This document shows, one piece after another, positions 8,531 to 16,382 of a stretch of DNA of 64,000 bases (the first letter of the stretch is position 1; each line of letters starts with the position of its first letter). The position numbers and the translations under genes are program-made. The notes below the pieces were generated by a model, which had not been told where the DNA came from, did no database searches, and was given only the letters and a program-made list of their open reading frames with translations. Source of the stretch: Martelella sp. NC20 (lineage in GTDB: Bacteria > Pseudomonadota > Alphaproteobacteria > Rhizobiales > Rhizobiaceae); NCBI RefSeq assembly GCF_013459645.1, contig NZ_CP054861.1:3770001-3834000 (forward strand). Reading direction: 5' to 3'.

Positions 8531-9248
8531 TGTCGTTCTCCCGCCGTTCGATGCGGCCCGGCCGATAGCTGCCGTCGACCCTGCCGTCGAGGAAATGCAT
8601 GCGCCGGCTGGCATAACGCGCCACATTTTCCTCATGGGTGACCATGACGACTGTGATGCCGATATCGACGTTGAGGCTGGTGACCAGTTCCATGATCTCG
8701 TTGCTGGATTTGGTATCGAGATTGCCCGTAGGCTCATCGGCGAGCAGCACGGCGGGTTCCGTGATCAGGGCGCGGGCGATCGCCACGCGCTGCTGCTGGC
8801 CGCCGGAAAGCTCCATGGTGCGCTGGTGCAGCCGATCGCCGAGGCCTACCTGGCTCAGCGCATTTTCGGCCCGTTCGCGGCGCTCGGTGCGGTTGATGCC
8901 GCGATAGAGCAGCGGCAGTTCGACATTCTCGATCGCCGAGGAGCGCGGCAGCAGATTGTAGCGCTGGAACACGAAGGCCAGAAGATGGCGGCGCAGCAAT
9001 GTCAGCTTGGGGCCGGGCAGTTCGGTGGTATCGACGCCCTGAAAGAAAAACTGTCCGCTGGTCGGCCTGTCGAGCCAGCCGAGAATGTTCATCGCCGTCG
9101 ATTTGCCGGAGCCCGACGGGCCCATGATCGAGACGAACTCGCCGGCCTCGATTGCAAAATCAACGCCGTTCAATGCCGCGATCTCTGCCTCGCCGGAACC
9201 GTAGATCCGCGAAACATTCCGGAATTCGATGAGGGGTGCGGTGCTCAT
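8520..9248 (-). CDS. MacB/LolD-type ABC transporter ATPase
   Basis: A 242-residue nucleotide-binding subunit. Walker A is GPSGSGKST at residues 43-51, the Q-loop follows at about residue 95 (VFQRYNLLP), the signature LSGGQQQR at 147-154, and Walker B with catalytic Glu VLLADEPT at 167-174. The sequence is of the LolD/MacB group that energises mechanotransmission-type exporters. Unlike E. coli MacB, in which the ATPase and permease are fused, here they are separate and overlap by 11 bp. The gene follows the adaptor gene after a 1-bp gap on the same strand. Confidence 0.95.
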   Translation of the reverse strand: MSTAPLIEFRNVSRIYGSGEAEIAALNGVDFAIEAGEFVSIMGPSGSGKSTAMNILGWLDRPTSGQFFFQGVDTTELPGPKLTLLRRHLLAFVFQRYNLLPRSSAIENVELPLLYRGINRTERRERAENALSQVGLGDRLHQRTMELSGGQQQRVAIARALITEPAVLLADEPTGNLDTKSSNEIMELVTSLNVDIGITVVMVTHEENVARYASRRMHFLDGRVDGSYRPGRIERRENDNVS

Positions 9249-9249
9249 G

Positions 9250-10500
9250 TCAGCGGCCCTCCCGTGCGTCGCGACCGTTGCCCGTGATCACCATGTCGCC
9301 GGCCCTGAGATCGCCGCCGACAACGACGGTATAACGGCCGTCACTGGCGCCGACCGTGATCGGGACCGGCAGCGGTTCTCCGTTTCTGAGCAACCATGCG
9401 GTCCGCTCGTCGCCGGCGGATGTCGGCGCGTCGTAGCCCGCGGGCACGAAGCGCAGCGCCGCCGTCGGCACCAGGATCACGTCGTCGGTCTCGCTGACGA
9501 GAATATCGGCTGTGGCGGTCATGCCCTGGCGCAGCAGGCGCTCGGAATTGTCGACCAGCAGCACCGCCTTGTAGGTTACGACAGCACTGTTGAGTTCGGA
9601 GGCATAGCGGATCGTATCGATTTCGGCCGGGAAACGCTTGTCCGGAAAAGCCTCGACGGTGAAGCTTGCCTTCTGTCCCGGTTCGACCTTGCCGACATCG
9701 GCCTCGTCGATATCGACGCGCAACTCCATCCGGCTGAGATCGCCGGCGATCACGAAGAGAGTAGGGGCCTCCAGCGAGGTTGTAAACGTCTGGCCGACAT
9801 CGACATTTCGGTAGAGCACGATGCCATCTATCGGCGAACGGATCGTGGCCTTGCTCAGCCGCAGTTCGGCCAGCGCGAGTTCCGCCTTTGCGACATCGAG
9901 CCGCGCCTCCGCGCTCTGCTTGTCGGCAAGCGCTGCCGCATAGGCAAACTGCGCGTCCTCGAAATCCTGACGCGGCGCCACATTGCGCTTTGCCAGGGTT
10001 TCGGTGCGGTCCATCGTCGCCTTGGCGGATTCGAGATTCGAGGCGCTCGACGCGACGTCGGCATTGGCGGCGGCAAGCTTGGCCTTGGCGCTCAGGATAT
10101 CGGCGGCGAGTTCGTCGGTTTCGAGTTCGAGCAGCACATCGCCGGCCTTGACCTCGCTGTTGAAATCGACCAGCACGTCCTTCACCGTGCCGGAAAGCTC
10201 GCTTGAAATCTCGACCCGGTCGGTCGGCTCGATCGCGCCCGTGGCCCGCACAGCAATGTTCATCGGCCCGCGGATAACCTCGGCCGTGGTGTAGCCGGGT
10301 ATAGCGGCGGTGAATTGCACAGCGCCGGTTTCATAGAAACGATAGCCGCCATACCCCGCGACAACCAGGATGACCACGACTGCGAGCCAACCCCAGGGAA
10401 AGCGCCGGCGCGGCTTGTTCTCACCGAGAATGGCCATGATATCGGGAACGGGCGGCCGGGCGTGGCCTTCCTGTTCGTCGCGCCTTTCGTGCGAGGACAT
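9250..10500 (-). CDS. HlyD/MacA-family periplasmic adaptor of an ABC efflux pump
   Basis: A 416-residue membrane-fusion protein, first gene of the adaptor-ATPase-permease operon. A single N-terminal membrane anchor is visible (FPWGWLAVVVILVVAGYGGY, about residues 34-53). Then come the barrel-sandwich (biotinyl-lipoyl-like) halves around V-E-I-S-S-E-L-S-G-T-V and ATIRSPIDGIVLYRNVDVG, an alpha-hairpin rich in Ala, Glu and Lys between them (about residues 130-200), and the beta-barrel and membrane-proximal domains to the C-terminus. The hairpin would contact a TolC-type channel encoded elsewhere. The substrate is not predictable. Confidence 0.92.
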   Translation of the reverse strand: MSSHERRDEQEGHARPPVPDIMAILGENKPRRRFPWGWLAVVVILVVAGYGGYRFYETGAVQFTAAIPGYTTAEVIRGPMNIAVRATGAIEPTDRVEISSELSGTVKDVLVDFNSEVKAGDVLLELETDELAADILSAKAKLAAANADVASSASNLESAKATMDRTETLAKRNVAPRQDFEDAQFAYAAALADKQSAEARLDVAKAELALAELRLSKATIRSPIDGIVLYRNVDVGQTFTTSLEAPTLFVIAGDLSRMELRVDIDEADVGKVEPGQKASFTVEAFPDKRFPAEIDTIRYASELNSAVVTYKAVLLVDNSERLLRQGMTATADILVSETDDVILVPTAALRFVPAGYDAPTSAGDERTAWLLRNGEPLPVPITVGASDGRYTVVVGGDLRAGDMVITGNGRDAREGR

Positions 10501-10738
10501 CGGGAATTCTCCTGTGTATGCGCCTTATGATTTGCCGGCGACTATGGCGAGGAACCGGCGGCCTTGCAAGCATTGCGGCGGATTAAACCGGACACGGCGA
10601 CATCGCCGATATCCTGGCGCCGCAAATCTTTGCCGGACACCTGAAAACATGCATGTCGCGCGGCCGCCTTGCTGGTGTTGGCGCTTCGCGAATCGTGGTA
10701 GCTTCGCTCGAAAACCAGACGGATTTGGGAGATTTTTG

Positions 10739-11263
10739 GTGAAACCTCGTCACATCGCAGCCGGCATCGTTTCGGCGTTTCTTCTTGCCGCACAGGCAAG
10801 TCCGGCATTCTCGGCCTTGCCGGAAGGCGCAAGCTCGATCAACGAAACCTATCAGGACTGGCGGGTCACCTGCATTTCCAACGAAGGCGTCGACCGTTGC
10901 GCCATGATCCACAACCAGGTGGCCAAGGACAGCGGTCAGCGGGTGATGACGGTCGAGCTGTCACTGACGGCGGACGACAAAATCCAGGGCGTGGTGATCA
11001 TGCCGTTCGGCCTGGCTCTGGCCCAGGGCGTGACGCTGACGATCGACGCCGCCACCGAGGGAAAGACCTTCGGCTTTTCGACATGTCTGCCGCAGGGTTG
11101 CCTTGCGCCTGTGGTATTCGACGCTGCGATGGCCGAGCAGCTGAAGAATGGCACTGCGTTGAATATTATCGCCCAGCCGATCGACGGCAACGAGAAGTTC
11201 AGCATCACAGCTTCACTGAGAGGTTTCACAGCGGCCTACAAACGCCTGACAGAGCTGCGCTAA
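10739..11263 (+). CDS. Invasion-associated locus B (IalB)-family secreted protein
   Basis: A 174-residue protein with a Sec signal peptide (hydrophobic core GIVSAFLLAAQA, cleavage probably after SPAFSA) followed by the IalB domain. Four cysteines in two close pairs (V-T-C-x8-C and S-T-C-L-P-Q-G-C) probably form disulfides in the periplasm. The only sensible start is a GTG at 10739, with a GGGAG Shine-Dalgarno seven bases upstream; an open frame runs further back but has no signal-like sequence. The family is named after a Bartonella invasion factor yet is widespread in non-pathogenic Rhizobiales, where its function is not settled. A second member lies at 29141-29785. Confidence 0.85.
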   Translation: MKPRHIAAGIVSAFLLAAQASPAFSALPEGASSINETYQDWRVTCISNEGVDRCAMIHNQVAKDSGQRVMTVELSLTADDKIQGVVIMPFGLALAQGVTLTIDAATEGKTFGFSTCLPQGCLAPVVFDAAMAEQLKNGTALNIIAQPIDGNEKFSITASLRGFTAAYKRLTELR

Positions 11264-11484
11264 TCATAGTTCTTGTGAAGTGTTTACCTGATATCCGGCG
11301 ACAATTGCATTTTGCCGCCGGATACCTCTAAAAGTTCCATAATCTACATTATGTGACCTTGATGTGAATGGGAAATTCGCTTCCTGAATGTGCTCCCTCC
11401 GCGAATAACGCGTTTGCCGGCGACGACTATGGCGAGGAGCCGGCGGCGATCAGCCAAGCTACGAAAACGTCGGCGGTGTTTCTC

Positions 11485-12024
11485 ATGCAGAGTCTGGAAT
11501 CTCTGGGTAAGCGTATTGTCGTCCTGGGCCCGTCCAATGCGGGCAAGTCTACTTTGGCCGTCGCATTGTCCACAAAGCTGAATATCCCGGCCATCCATCT
11601 GGACCAGTTCCAGCATTTGCCGAACACCGATTGGCAGGTTCGCCCCGAAGCGGAATTCGCCAGGATGCACGATGCCGCCATTCTGGGCGAGCGCTGGGTG
11701 ATGGAAGGCAATTACAGCCGGCTGATGCCACAACGCCTCGCCCGCGCGACGGGCGCGGTACTCATCACGTCCAGTCGCTGGCTGCGGCTTTGGCGCTATC
11801 TCGCGCGGACATCGCTCAATCGCTCGGGTCGCGCCGGGCATCTGGAAGGAGCGCAAGACAGTATCAAATGGGAAATGATTGAATGGATTCTGTTCAGGAC
11901 CCGCAACAGCGCGACCAAATACTCTGAGATCCTTCACCATTCCGATTTGCCGATTGTCGAATGCCATACGGCAAAGGCGCTGAACGAGCTTTACCGGCGA
12001 TGGGACCTGCCGCCGTTCAAATAG
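11485..12024 (+). CDS. P-loop nucleoside/nucleotide kinase-like protein (adenylate kinase/topology-modulation group)
   Basis: From the ATG at 11485 the protein has 179 residues and starts [20 protein letters not shown]; the P-loop is GPSNAGKST at about residues 14-22. The pattern P-x-I-H-L-D-Q (about residues 36-42), W-V-M-E-G-N-Y, and a long helix rich in R-W-L-R-L-W-R resemble the small FlaR/adenylate-kinase-related ATPases often annotated as DNA topology modulation proteins. An in-frame ATG at 11368 would add 39 residues without recognisable sequence. That extension runs through a copy of a short repeat (11413-11447), so I think the shorter form is real. The gene overlaps the end of tgt by 8 bp tail to tail. 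The cellular substrate is unknown. Confidence 0.75.
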   Translation: MQSLESLGKRIVVLGPSNAGKSTLAVALSTKLNIPAIHLDQFQHLPNTDWQVRPEAEFARMHDAAILGERWVMEGNYSRLMPQRLARATGAVLITSSRWLRLWRYLARTSLNRSGRAGHLEGAQDSIKWEMIEWILFRTRNSATKYSEILHHSDLPIVECHTAKALNELYRRWDLPPFK

Positions 12025-13150
12025 CCGGCAGATCGCCCCGCGCCCAGTCTTCCTGTGTCTCGGCCATGAAATCGGCAAAGCGTCCTTCCGTAATGGCCGC
12101 GCGGATACCCTTCATAAGCTGTTGATAATAATGCAGATTGTTCCAGGTCAAGAGCATGCCGGCGAGCGATTCATTGGCGCGCACCAGATGATGCAGATAG
12201 GCCCGGGAATAATCCCGTGCGGCCGGGCAGTCGCTTTCCTCGTCCAGCGGGCGCAGGTCTTCGGCATGGCGGGCATTGCGCAGATTGACCTTGCCGCGCC
12301 TTGTGAAGGCGAGGCCGTGGCGCCCTGCCCTTGTCGGCATCACGCAATCGAACATGTCGATGCCGCGCGCGACCGATTTCAGGATATCGTCCGGCGTGCC
12401 AACGCCCATCAGATAGCGCGGCTTTTCGCTCGGCAGTTCCGGCAGCGTGATCTCCAGAATTTCCAGCATCACGGCCTGCGGCTCGCCGACGGCGAGGCCG
12501 CCGACGGCGTAGCCCTTGAGGCCGAGGTCGGCAAGGCCGCGGGCGGAGCGGATGCGCAGATCCGCAATATCGCCGCCCTGCACGATGCCGAACATCGCCT
12601 TACCGGGCTGATCGCCGAAGGCGACGCGGCAGCGCTCGGCCCAGCGCAGCGACATCTCGGTCGAGCTCTCGATTGCCGCGCGGTCGGCCGGAAGCCGCAC
12701 GCATTCATCGAGCTGCATCTGGATATCGGAGCCCAGAAGCCCCTGGATCTCGATCGAGCGTTCCGGGCTCATGTGATGGACGCTGCCGTCGATATGCGAC
12801 TTGAAGGTCACGCCCTTGTTTTCGTCGATTTCCCGGAGGGCGGCTAGCGACATCACCTGAAACCCGCCGGAATCGGTCAGGATCGGGTGCGGCCAGCGGA
12901 TCAGCGAATGCAGCCCGCCAAGCCTTGCCACGCGTTCCGCGCCCGGCCGCAGCATCAGGTGATAGGTGTTGCCGAGGATGATGTCGGCGCCGAGATCGCG
13001 CACCTGGTCAAGATACATCGCCTTCACCGTGCCGGCGGTTCCGACCGGCATGAAGGCAGGCGTGCGGATTTCGCCGCGCGGCATGGTGATCGCGCCAAGC
13101 CGGGCATTGCCGTCGGTGGCCTTCAGGGTGAACCGGAAGTCTTCGCTCAT
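12017..13150 (-). CDS. tgt: tRNA-guanine transglycosylase (Tgt) with a degenerate zinc site
   Basis: A 377-residue TIM-barrel enzyme that swaps guanine-34 for preQ1 in tRNAs with GUN anticodons. The catalytic residues are present: the general-base Asp in [12 protein letters not shown] (D93) and the nucleophile Asp in MFDCVMPTR (D268), plus the substrate block V-Q-G-G. However, the structural zinc motif (C-x-C-x2-C, then His 26 residues on) reads S306-x-C308-x2-A311 and N337, so three of four ligands are replaced. The start overlaps the end of queA by 4 bp (ATGA), indicating a queA-tgt operon. The rest of the protein aligns in length with the family, so it is probably active. Confidence 0.95.
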   Translation of the reverse strand: MSEDFRFTLKATDGNARLGAITMPRGEIRTPAFMPVGTAGTVKAMYLDQVRDLGADIILGNTYHLMLRPGAERVARLGGLHSLIRWPHPILTDSGGFQVMSLAALREIDENKGVTFKSHIDGSVHHMSPERSIEIQGLLGSDIQMQLDECVRLPADRAAIESSTEMSLRWAERCRVAFGDQPGKAMFGIVQGGDIADLRIRSARGLADLGLKGYAVGGLAVGEPQAVMLEILEITLPELPSEKPRYLMGVGTPDDILKSVARGIDMFDCVMPTRAGRHGLAFTRRGKVNLRNARHAEDLRPLDEESDCPAARDYSRAYLHHLVRANESLAGMLLTWNNLHYYQQLMKGIRAAITEGRFADFMAETQEDWARGDLPAI

Positions 13151-14217
13151 ATGTCTTTCCTGAACAGCAGGCTGGAATCGCCGTAGGAATAAAACCGGTA
13201 GCCGGTTTCGATCGCATGGGCATAGGCCGCGCGCATCGTCTCAAGCCCGGAAAAGGCCGAGACCAGCATGAACAGCGTCGATTTCGGCAGGTGGAAATTG
13301 GTCATCAGCATATCGACGACGCGAAAACGATAGCCGGGCGTTATGAAGATGCCGGTCTCGCCCTCCCACGGCGCGATCTGCCCGTTTTCACCGGCAGCGC
13401 TTTCCAGAAGCCGCAGCGACGTGGTGCCGACGGAAACGATCCGCCCGCCCCGCGCCTTGACCGCGTTCAGCGCCGCGGCGGTTTCGGGCGAGACGATGCC
13501 GCGCTCGAAATGCATCACATGGTCGTCGGTATCGTCGGCCTTCACAGGCAGAAAAGTGCCGGCGCCGACATGGAGCGTGACGAAATGCCGTTCGATGCCA
13601 GCGGCTTCCAGCGCCTTCATCAGGCGCGGGGTGAAATGCAGCCCCGCCGTCGGGGCCGCGACCGCGCCGCTCTCCCGGGCATAGATGGTCTGGTAATCGT
13701 CGCGATCCTTGCCGTCCTCGGCCCGCTTGGAAGCGATATAGGGCGGCAGCGGGACATGGCCGACGCGCATCATCGCCTCGTCAAGCGCTGCCCCGCGTGC
13801 ATCGAAGGTAAGCGCGACCTCGCCCGCATCCCGCTTTTCCGTGACGGTCGCCGAAAGCGTCGTTGCACCTTCGGCGGAGACGAACCGCAGCACATCGCCG
13901 GGCTTGATGCGTTTTCCCGGCCGGGCAAAGGCGTGCCAGACATTATCGGCCTTCCTGAGATGCAGCGTCGCCGAAACCGGCACCTCCTCACCGCCTTCAC
14001 GGAGACGAACGCCTTCGAATTGCGCCGGGATGACTTTCGTGTCGTTGAACACCAGCGCATCGCCGGGACGCAGGAAGGACGGCAGATCGGAGACGACATG
14101 ATCCGCAAGCCCCTCGCCCGGCCGCACCACCAGCAGCCGCGCGCTGTCGCGCGGGTTTGCGGGCCGCAAGGCGATGTTTTCATCCGGCAGGTCAAAGTCG
14201 AAGAGGTCTACGCGCAT
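13147..14217 (-). CDS. queA: S-adenosylmethionine:tRNA ribosyltransferase-isomerase QueA
   Basis: A 356-residue enzyme that transfers and rearranges the ribosyl part of SAM onto preQ1-modified tRNA, giving epoxyqueuosine. The start [20 protein letters not shown] is typical of the family, as are R-D-S-A-R-L-L (about residues 25-31), [10 protein letters not shown], and the C-terminal [19 protein letters not shown] and Y-R-F-Y-S-Y-G-D segments. Codons upstream of the ATG at 14217 are open but lie in a terminator hairpin and repeat, so they are not coding. It overlaps tgt by 4 bp. Nothing else for preQ1 synthesis (queC, D, E, F) is in this window. Confidence 0.96.
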   Translation of the reverse strand: MRVDLFDFDLPDENIALRPANPRDSARLLVVRPGEGLADHVVSDLPSFLRPGDALVFNDTKVIPAQFEGVRLREGGEEVPVSATLHLRKADNVWHAFARPGKRIKPGDVLRFVSAEGATTLSATVTEKRDAGEVALTFDARGAALDEAMMRVGHVPLPPYIASKRAEDGKDRDDYQTIYARESGAVAAPTAGLHFTPRLMKALEAAGIERHFVTLHVGAGTFLPVKADDTDDHVMHFERGIVSPETAAALNAVKARGGRIVSVGTTSLRLLESAAGENGQIAPWEGETGIFITPGYRFRVVDMLMTNFHLPKSTLFMLVSAFSGLETMRAAYAHAIETGYRFYSYGDSSLLFRKDI

Positions 14218-14242
14218 TGTATCATGACATTTTTCAAATTTG

Positions 14243-14270
14243 AAAACCCGCCGGCCTTGGCCGGGCGGGT
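14243..14270 (-). terminator. Intrinsic terminator or leader hairpin upstream of queA
   Basis: Read on the minus strand, ACCCGCC-CGGCC-AA-GGCCG-GCGGGT forms a strong GC-rich hairpin (one bulged base) and is followed directly by TTTT. It lies 26 bp before the queA start and about 300 bp after the cyclophilin gene. It may end transcripts coming from the coaD/cyclophilin genes. If queA is transcribed from further upstream it could also act as an attenuator; the sequence cannot decide. Confidence 0.7.
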
Positions 14271-14309
14271 CTGTTGCTTTGCAGTTTTTCCCCAACCAAT
14301 CCCCCTTGA

Positions 14310-14534
14310 GGGCAGGGCAATTGCATATGGCCTTGCGGCTTGCTCCCAATACTCTCTCCCGCTTGCGGGAGAGATGCCCCCGAAGGGGGAGTGAGGGTGA
14401 AGCAGCATGTCAGTCCCGTGAGGGCGTTCGCGGGGATGGTCTCGCCCCTCACTGTCGCTGTCGCGACATCTCTCCCCTCCGGGGCGAGAAGGTTTGCGGG
14501 CGGTGCGGCGAAGCCATATGCGATTGCCCTGCCC
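14310..14534. repeat. MITE-like palindromic repeat, full-length copy A
   Basis: A 225-bp element with near-perfect terminal inverted repeats: GGGCAGGGCAATTGCATATGG on the left, the complement of GGGCAGGGCAATCGCATATGG on the right. Inside are nested hairpins: CTCTCCCGC-TTG-CGGGAGAG, GCCCCCGAAGGGGG, and GTCGCTGTCGCGAC, and the GAGGGCG spacer. Outside it the similarity of the flanks goes on (CAACCAATC on the left, its complement GATTGGTTG on the right), so the complete element may reach about 14292-14555. It has no coding capacity. Copies of the same family lie at 33105-33315 (inverted) and 39589-39800. It fills most of the 355-bp gap between the cyclophilin gene and queA. Confidence 0.9.
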
Positions 14535-14572
14535 GTTGAGGGGAGATTGGTTGAGGAGAAGCCTTCCTCGCC

Positions 14573-15082
14573 TCAAACGTCCGCAGCGACCTTCATCGAG
14601 ATGATATGGTCGGGATTGCGGACGGGCTCGCCCTTTTCGAACTTGTCGACGGCGTCCATGCCTTCGATCACCTGGCCCCAGACCGAATACTGCTTGTCGA
14701 GCCAGGGGGCGTCGGTGAAGCAGATGAAGAACTGCGAGTTGGCGGAGTTCGGGTTCTGCGAACGCGCCATCGAGCAGGTGCCGCGCACATGGCGGGTGGC
14801 GGAGAACTCGGCCGGAAGGTCGGGCTTGTCGGAGGCGCCGGTGCCCGCACGGCCCGGGTTGAACTTGTCCGAGGTCTTCCTGCCATGCTCGACATCGCCG
14901 CCCTGGGCCATGAAATCGGCGATCACGCGGTGAAAGACGACGCCGTCATAGGCGCCCTCGCGCACCAATTCGCGGACGCGCTCGACATGCTTGGGGGCGA
15001 CATTCGGAAACGCTTCGATCACGACCTTGCCCTTGGTCGTTTCCATGATGAAGGTGTTTTCCGGGTCCTTGATTTCGGCCAT
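14573..15082 (-). CDS. ppiB: Cytoplasmic peptidyl-prolyl cis-trans isomerase (cyclophilin)
   Basis: A 169-residue cyclophilin without a signal peptide. The active-site segment VVFHRVIADFMAQGGD and the later MARSQNPNSANSQFFICF block are intact. Two ATGs stand side by side (15085 and 15082); an AGGAGAGA Shine-Dalgarno favours the second. The sequence is about half identical by eye to the signal-peptide-bearing paralogue just upstream, so the pair arose by duplication with one copy cytosolic and one exported. The symbol ppiB is used by analogy with the E. coli cytosolic cyclophilin. It belongs to the minus-strand series gyrA-coaD-ppi-ppi. Confidence 0.93.
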   Translation of the reverse strand: MAEIKDPENTFIMETTKGKVVIEAFPNVAPKHVERVRELVREGAYDGVVFHRVIADFMAQGGDVEHGRKTSDKFNPGRAGTGASDKPDLPAEFSATRHVRGTCSMARSQNPNSANSQFFICFTDAPWLDKQYSVWGQVIEGMDAVDKFEKGEPVRNPDHIISMKVAADV

Positions 15083-15139
15083 CATTCTCTCCTGTGGCGG
15101 TTTGCCCGCCCTGCCAATCCGGCAGGGCGGGTTCAAAAA

Positions 15140-15712
15140 TTACTTTCCGACGGTAACGTCGAGGATCCGGTCCGGATCGCTGACCTTGCCGTTGTCGGCC
15201 TGATCGCCCTTCTTGATCTTGTCGACATTGTCCATGCCTTCGATCACCTCGCCGATCACGGTATATTGGCCGTTCAGAAACGGACCATCCTCGAACATGA
15301 TGAAGAACTGCGAATTGGCCGAATTCGGGTCCTGCGACCGCGCCATGCCGACGACGCCGCGCTTGAACGGGGTGTCGGAAAATTCGGCTGGCAGGTCAGG
15401 CATTGCGGAACCGCCCATGCCGGCGCGGTTCAGGTCCAAACCGTCCTGGGTGTCGCCAAACTGCACGTCGCCGGTCTGCGCCATGAAGCCGTCGATCACG
15501 CGGTGGAACACCACGTTGTTATAGGCGCCTTCCGCAGCCAGCTCCTTCACGCGCGCCACGTTCTGCGGCGCAAGTTCATCGAAAAGCTCGATGGTGAACG
15601 GGCCTTCGGTGGTGTTGAAGGTCAGTGTGTCGCCGCTGCCCTGAGCATTGGCAATGCCGGCAAATGTCGAAATCAGCGTTGCCGCTGCCAGTCCCGCAAT
15701 CTTCTTGCGCAT
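15140..15712 (-). CDS. ppiA: Periplasmic peptidyl-prolyl cis-trans isomerase (cyclophilin)
   Basis: A 190-residue cyclophilin with a clear Sec signal peptide: MRKK, hydrophobic GLAAATLISTFAGIA, and probable cleavage at ANA-QG (around residue 23). The catalytic VVFHRVIDGFMAQTGD and MARSQDPNSANSQFFIMF segments are complete. It should assist folding of proline-containing proteins in the periplasm. It ends 57 bp before the cytoplasmic paralogue and begins 33 bp after coaD, all on one strand. The symbol is by analogy with E. coli ppiA. Confidence 0.93.
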   Translation of the reverse strand: MRKKIAGLAAATLISTFAGIANAQGSGDTLTFNTTEGPFTIELFDELAPQNVARVKELAAEGAYNNVVFHRVIDGFMAQTGDVQFGDTQDGLDLNRAGMGGSAMPDLPAEFSDTPFKRGVVGMARSQDPNSANSQFFIMFEDGPFLNGQYTVIGEVIEGMDNVDKIKKGDQADNGKVSDPDRILDVTVGK

Positions 15713-15745
15713 GTCGTTCTCCTTGAAAGTGGTTTCCTCACCGGG

Positions 15746-16240
15746 CTAACGCGAAAATTTTGCCCTCAGCGCCGCCGCCACATAATCCGGCACGAAGCGC
15801 GCCACATCGCCGCCCATGGCCGCGACCTGCCGCACCAATGTGGCCGATATCGGACGAGACGCCGGTTTTGCCGGCAGAAACACGGTCTGGATATCCGGGG
15901 CCATCTCACCATTCATGCCGGCCATCTGCATCTCGTAGTCGAAGTCGGTGCCATCCCTGAGCCCGCGGATGATCAGGCTTGCGCCCGCGTTCCGCGCCGC
16001 ATCGACGGCAAGGCCGCTGAAATCGATCACCTCGACATCCCCTGCCCGTTCCGGCATGTTTTCCGCCACCCCACGCTTCAGAAAGCCTGCGCGTTCCTCG
16101 AAGGTGAACAGCGGCGTCTTGCCGGCATTCACGCCGATGCCGATGACGAGTTTCTCCGCGACGTTCAGCGCCTGCAGCACCACGTCGACATGCCCGTTGG
16201 TCATCGGGTCGAATGAGCCTGTGTAAAATGCCTTCGCCAT
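15746..16240 (-). CDS. coaD: Phosphopantetheine adenylyltransferase CoaD
   Basis: A 164-residue nucleotidyltransferase making dephospho-CoA from 4'-phosphopantetheine and ATP, the fourth step of coenzyme A synthesis. The [11 protein letters not shown] motif (residues 7-17; [HT]xGH signature) and the C-terminal ISATLVR (ISSTxxR) are present. The ATG at 16240 gives the usual family length; an in-frame start at 16264 would add eight unsupported residues. It lies 142 bp after gyrA and heads the coaD-ppi-ppi group. The gyrA-coaD neighbourhood is common in Rhizobiales. Confidence 0.96.
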   Translation of the reverse strand: MAKAFYTGSFDPMTNGHVDVVLQALNVAEKLVIGIGVNAGKTPLFTFEERAGFLKRGVAENMPERAGDVEVIDFSGLAVDAARNAGASLIIRGLRDGTDFDYEMQMAGMNGEMAPDIQTVFLPAKPASRPISATLVRQVAAMGGDVARFVPDYVAAALRAKFSR

Positions 16241-16324
16241 ATCCTGCGCCCCGTTTCCGGTCACGGCCTTTTGTCATGGAACGTGCCGCCCCGCAAGCCG
16301 GTTCAAGCGCCAAACCGATCCGTC

Positions 16325-16357
16325 AAACGGAAGGAGCCGGACCAAAGGCCCGGCTCC
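16325..16357 (-). terminator. Probable terminator of gyrA
   Basis: GGAGCCGG (16333-16340) and CCGGCTCC (16350-16357) pair perfectly around a 9-base loop. On the minus strand the stem is followed by a short pyrimidine-rich run, TTCCGTTT. It lies 26 bp after the gyrA stop codon. The T-tract is imperfect, so termination may be partial. Confidence 0.55.
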
Positions 16358-16382
16358 AATCATCGTTGCCGTCGGCTGCGGA

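Noticed and set aside
11368..11484. Earlier start for the P-loop kinase-like gene
   Set aside because: The extra residues carry no family similarity and run through a short direct repeat; the ATG at 11485 fits the P-loop position better.
14218..14349. N-terminal extension of QueA
   Set aside because: It translates a terminator hairpin and part of a repeat; QueA proteins start at the ATG at 14217.
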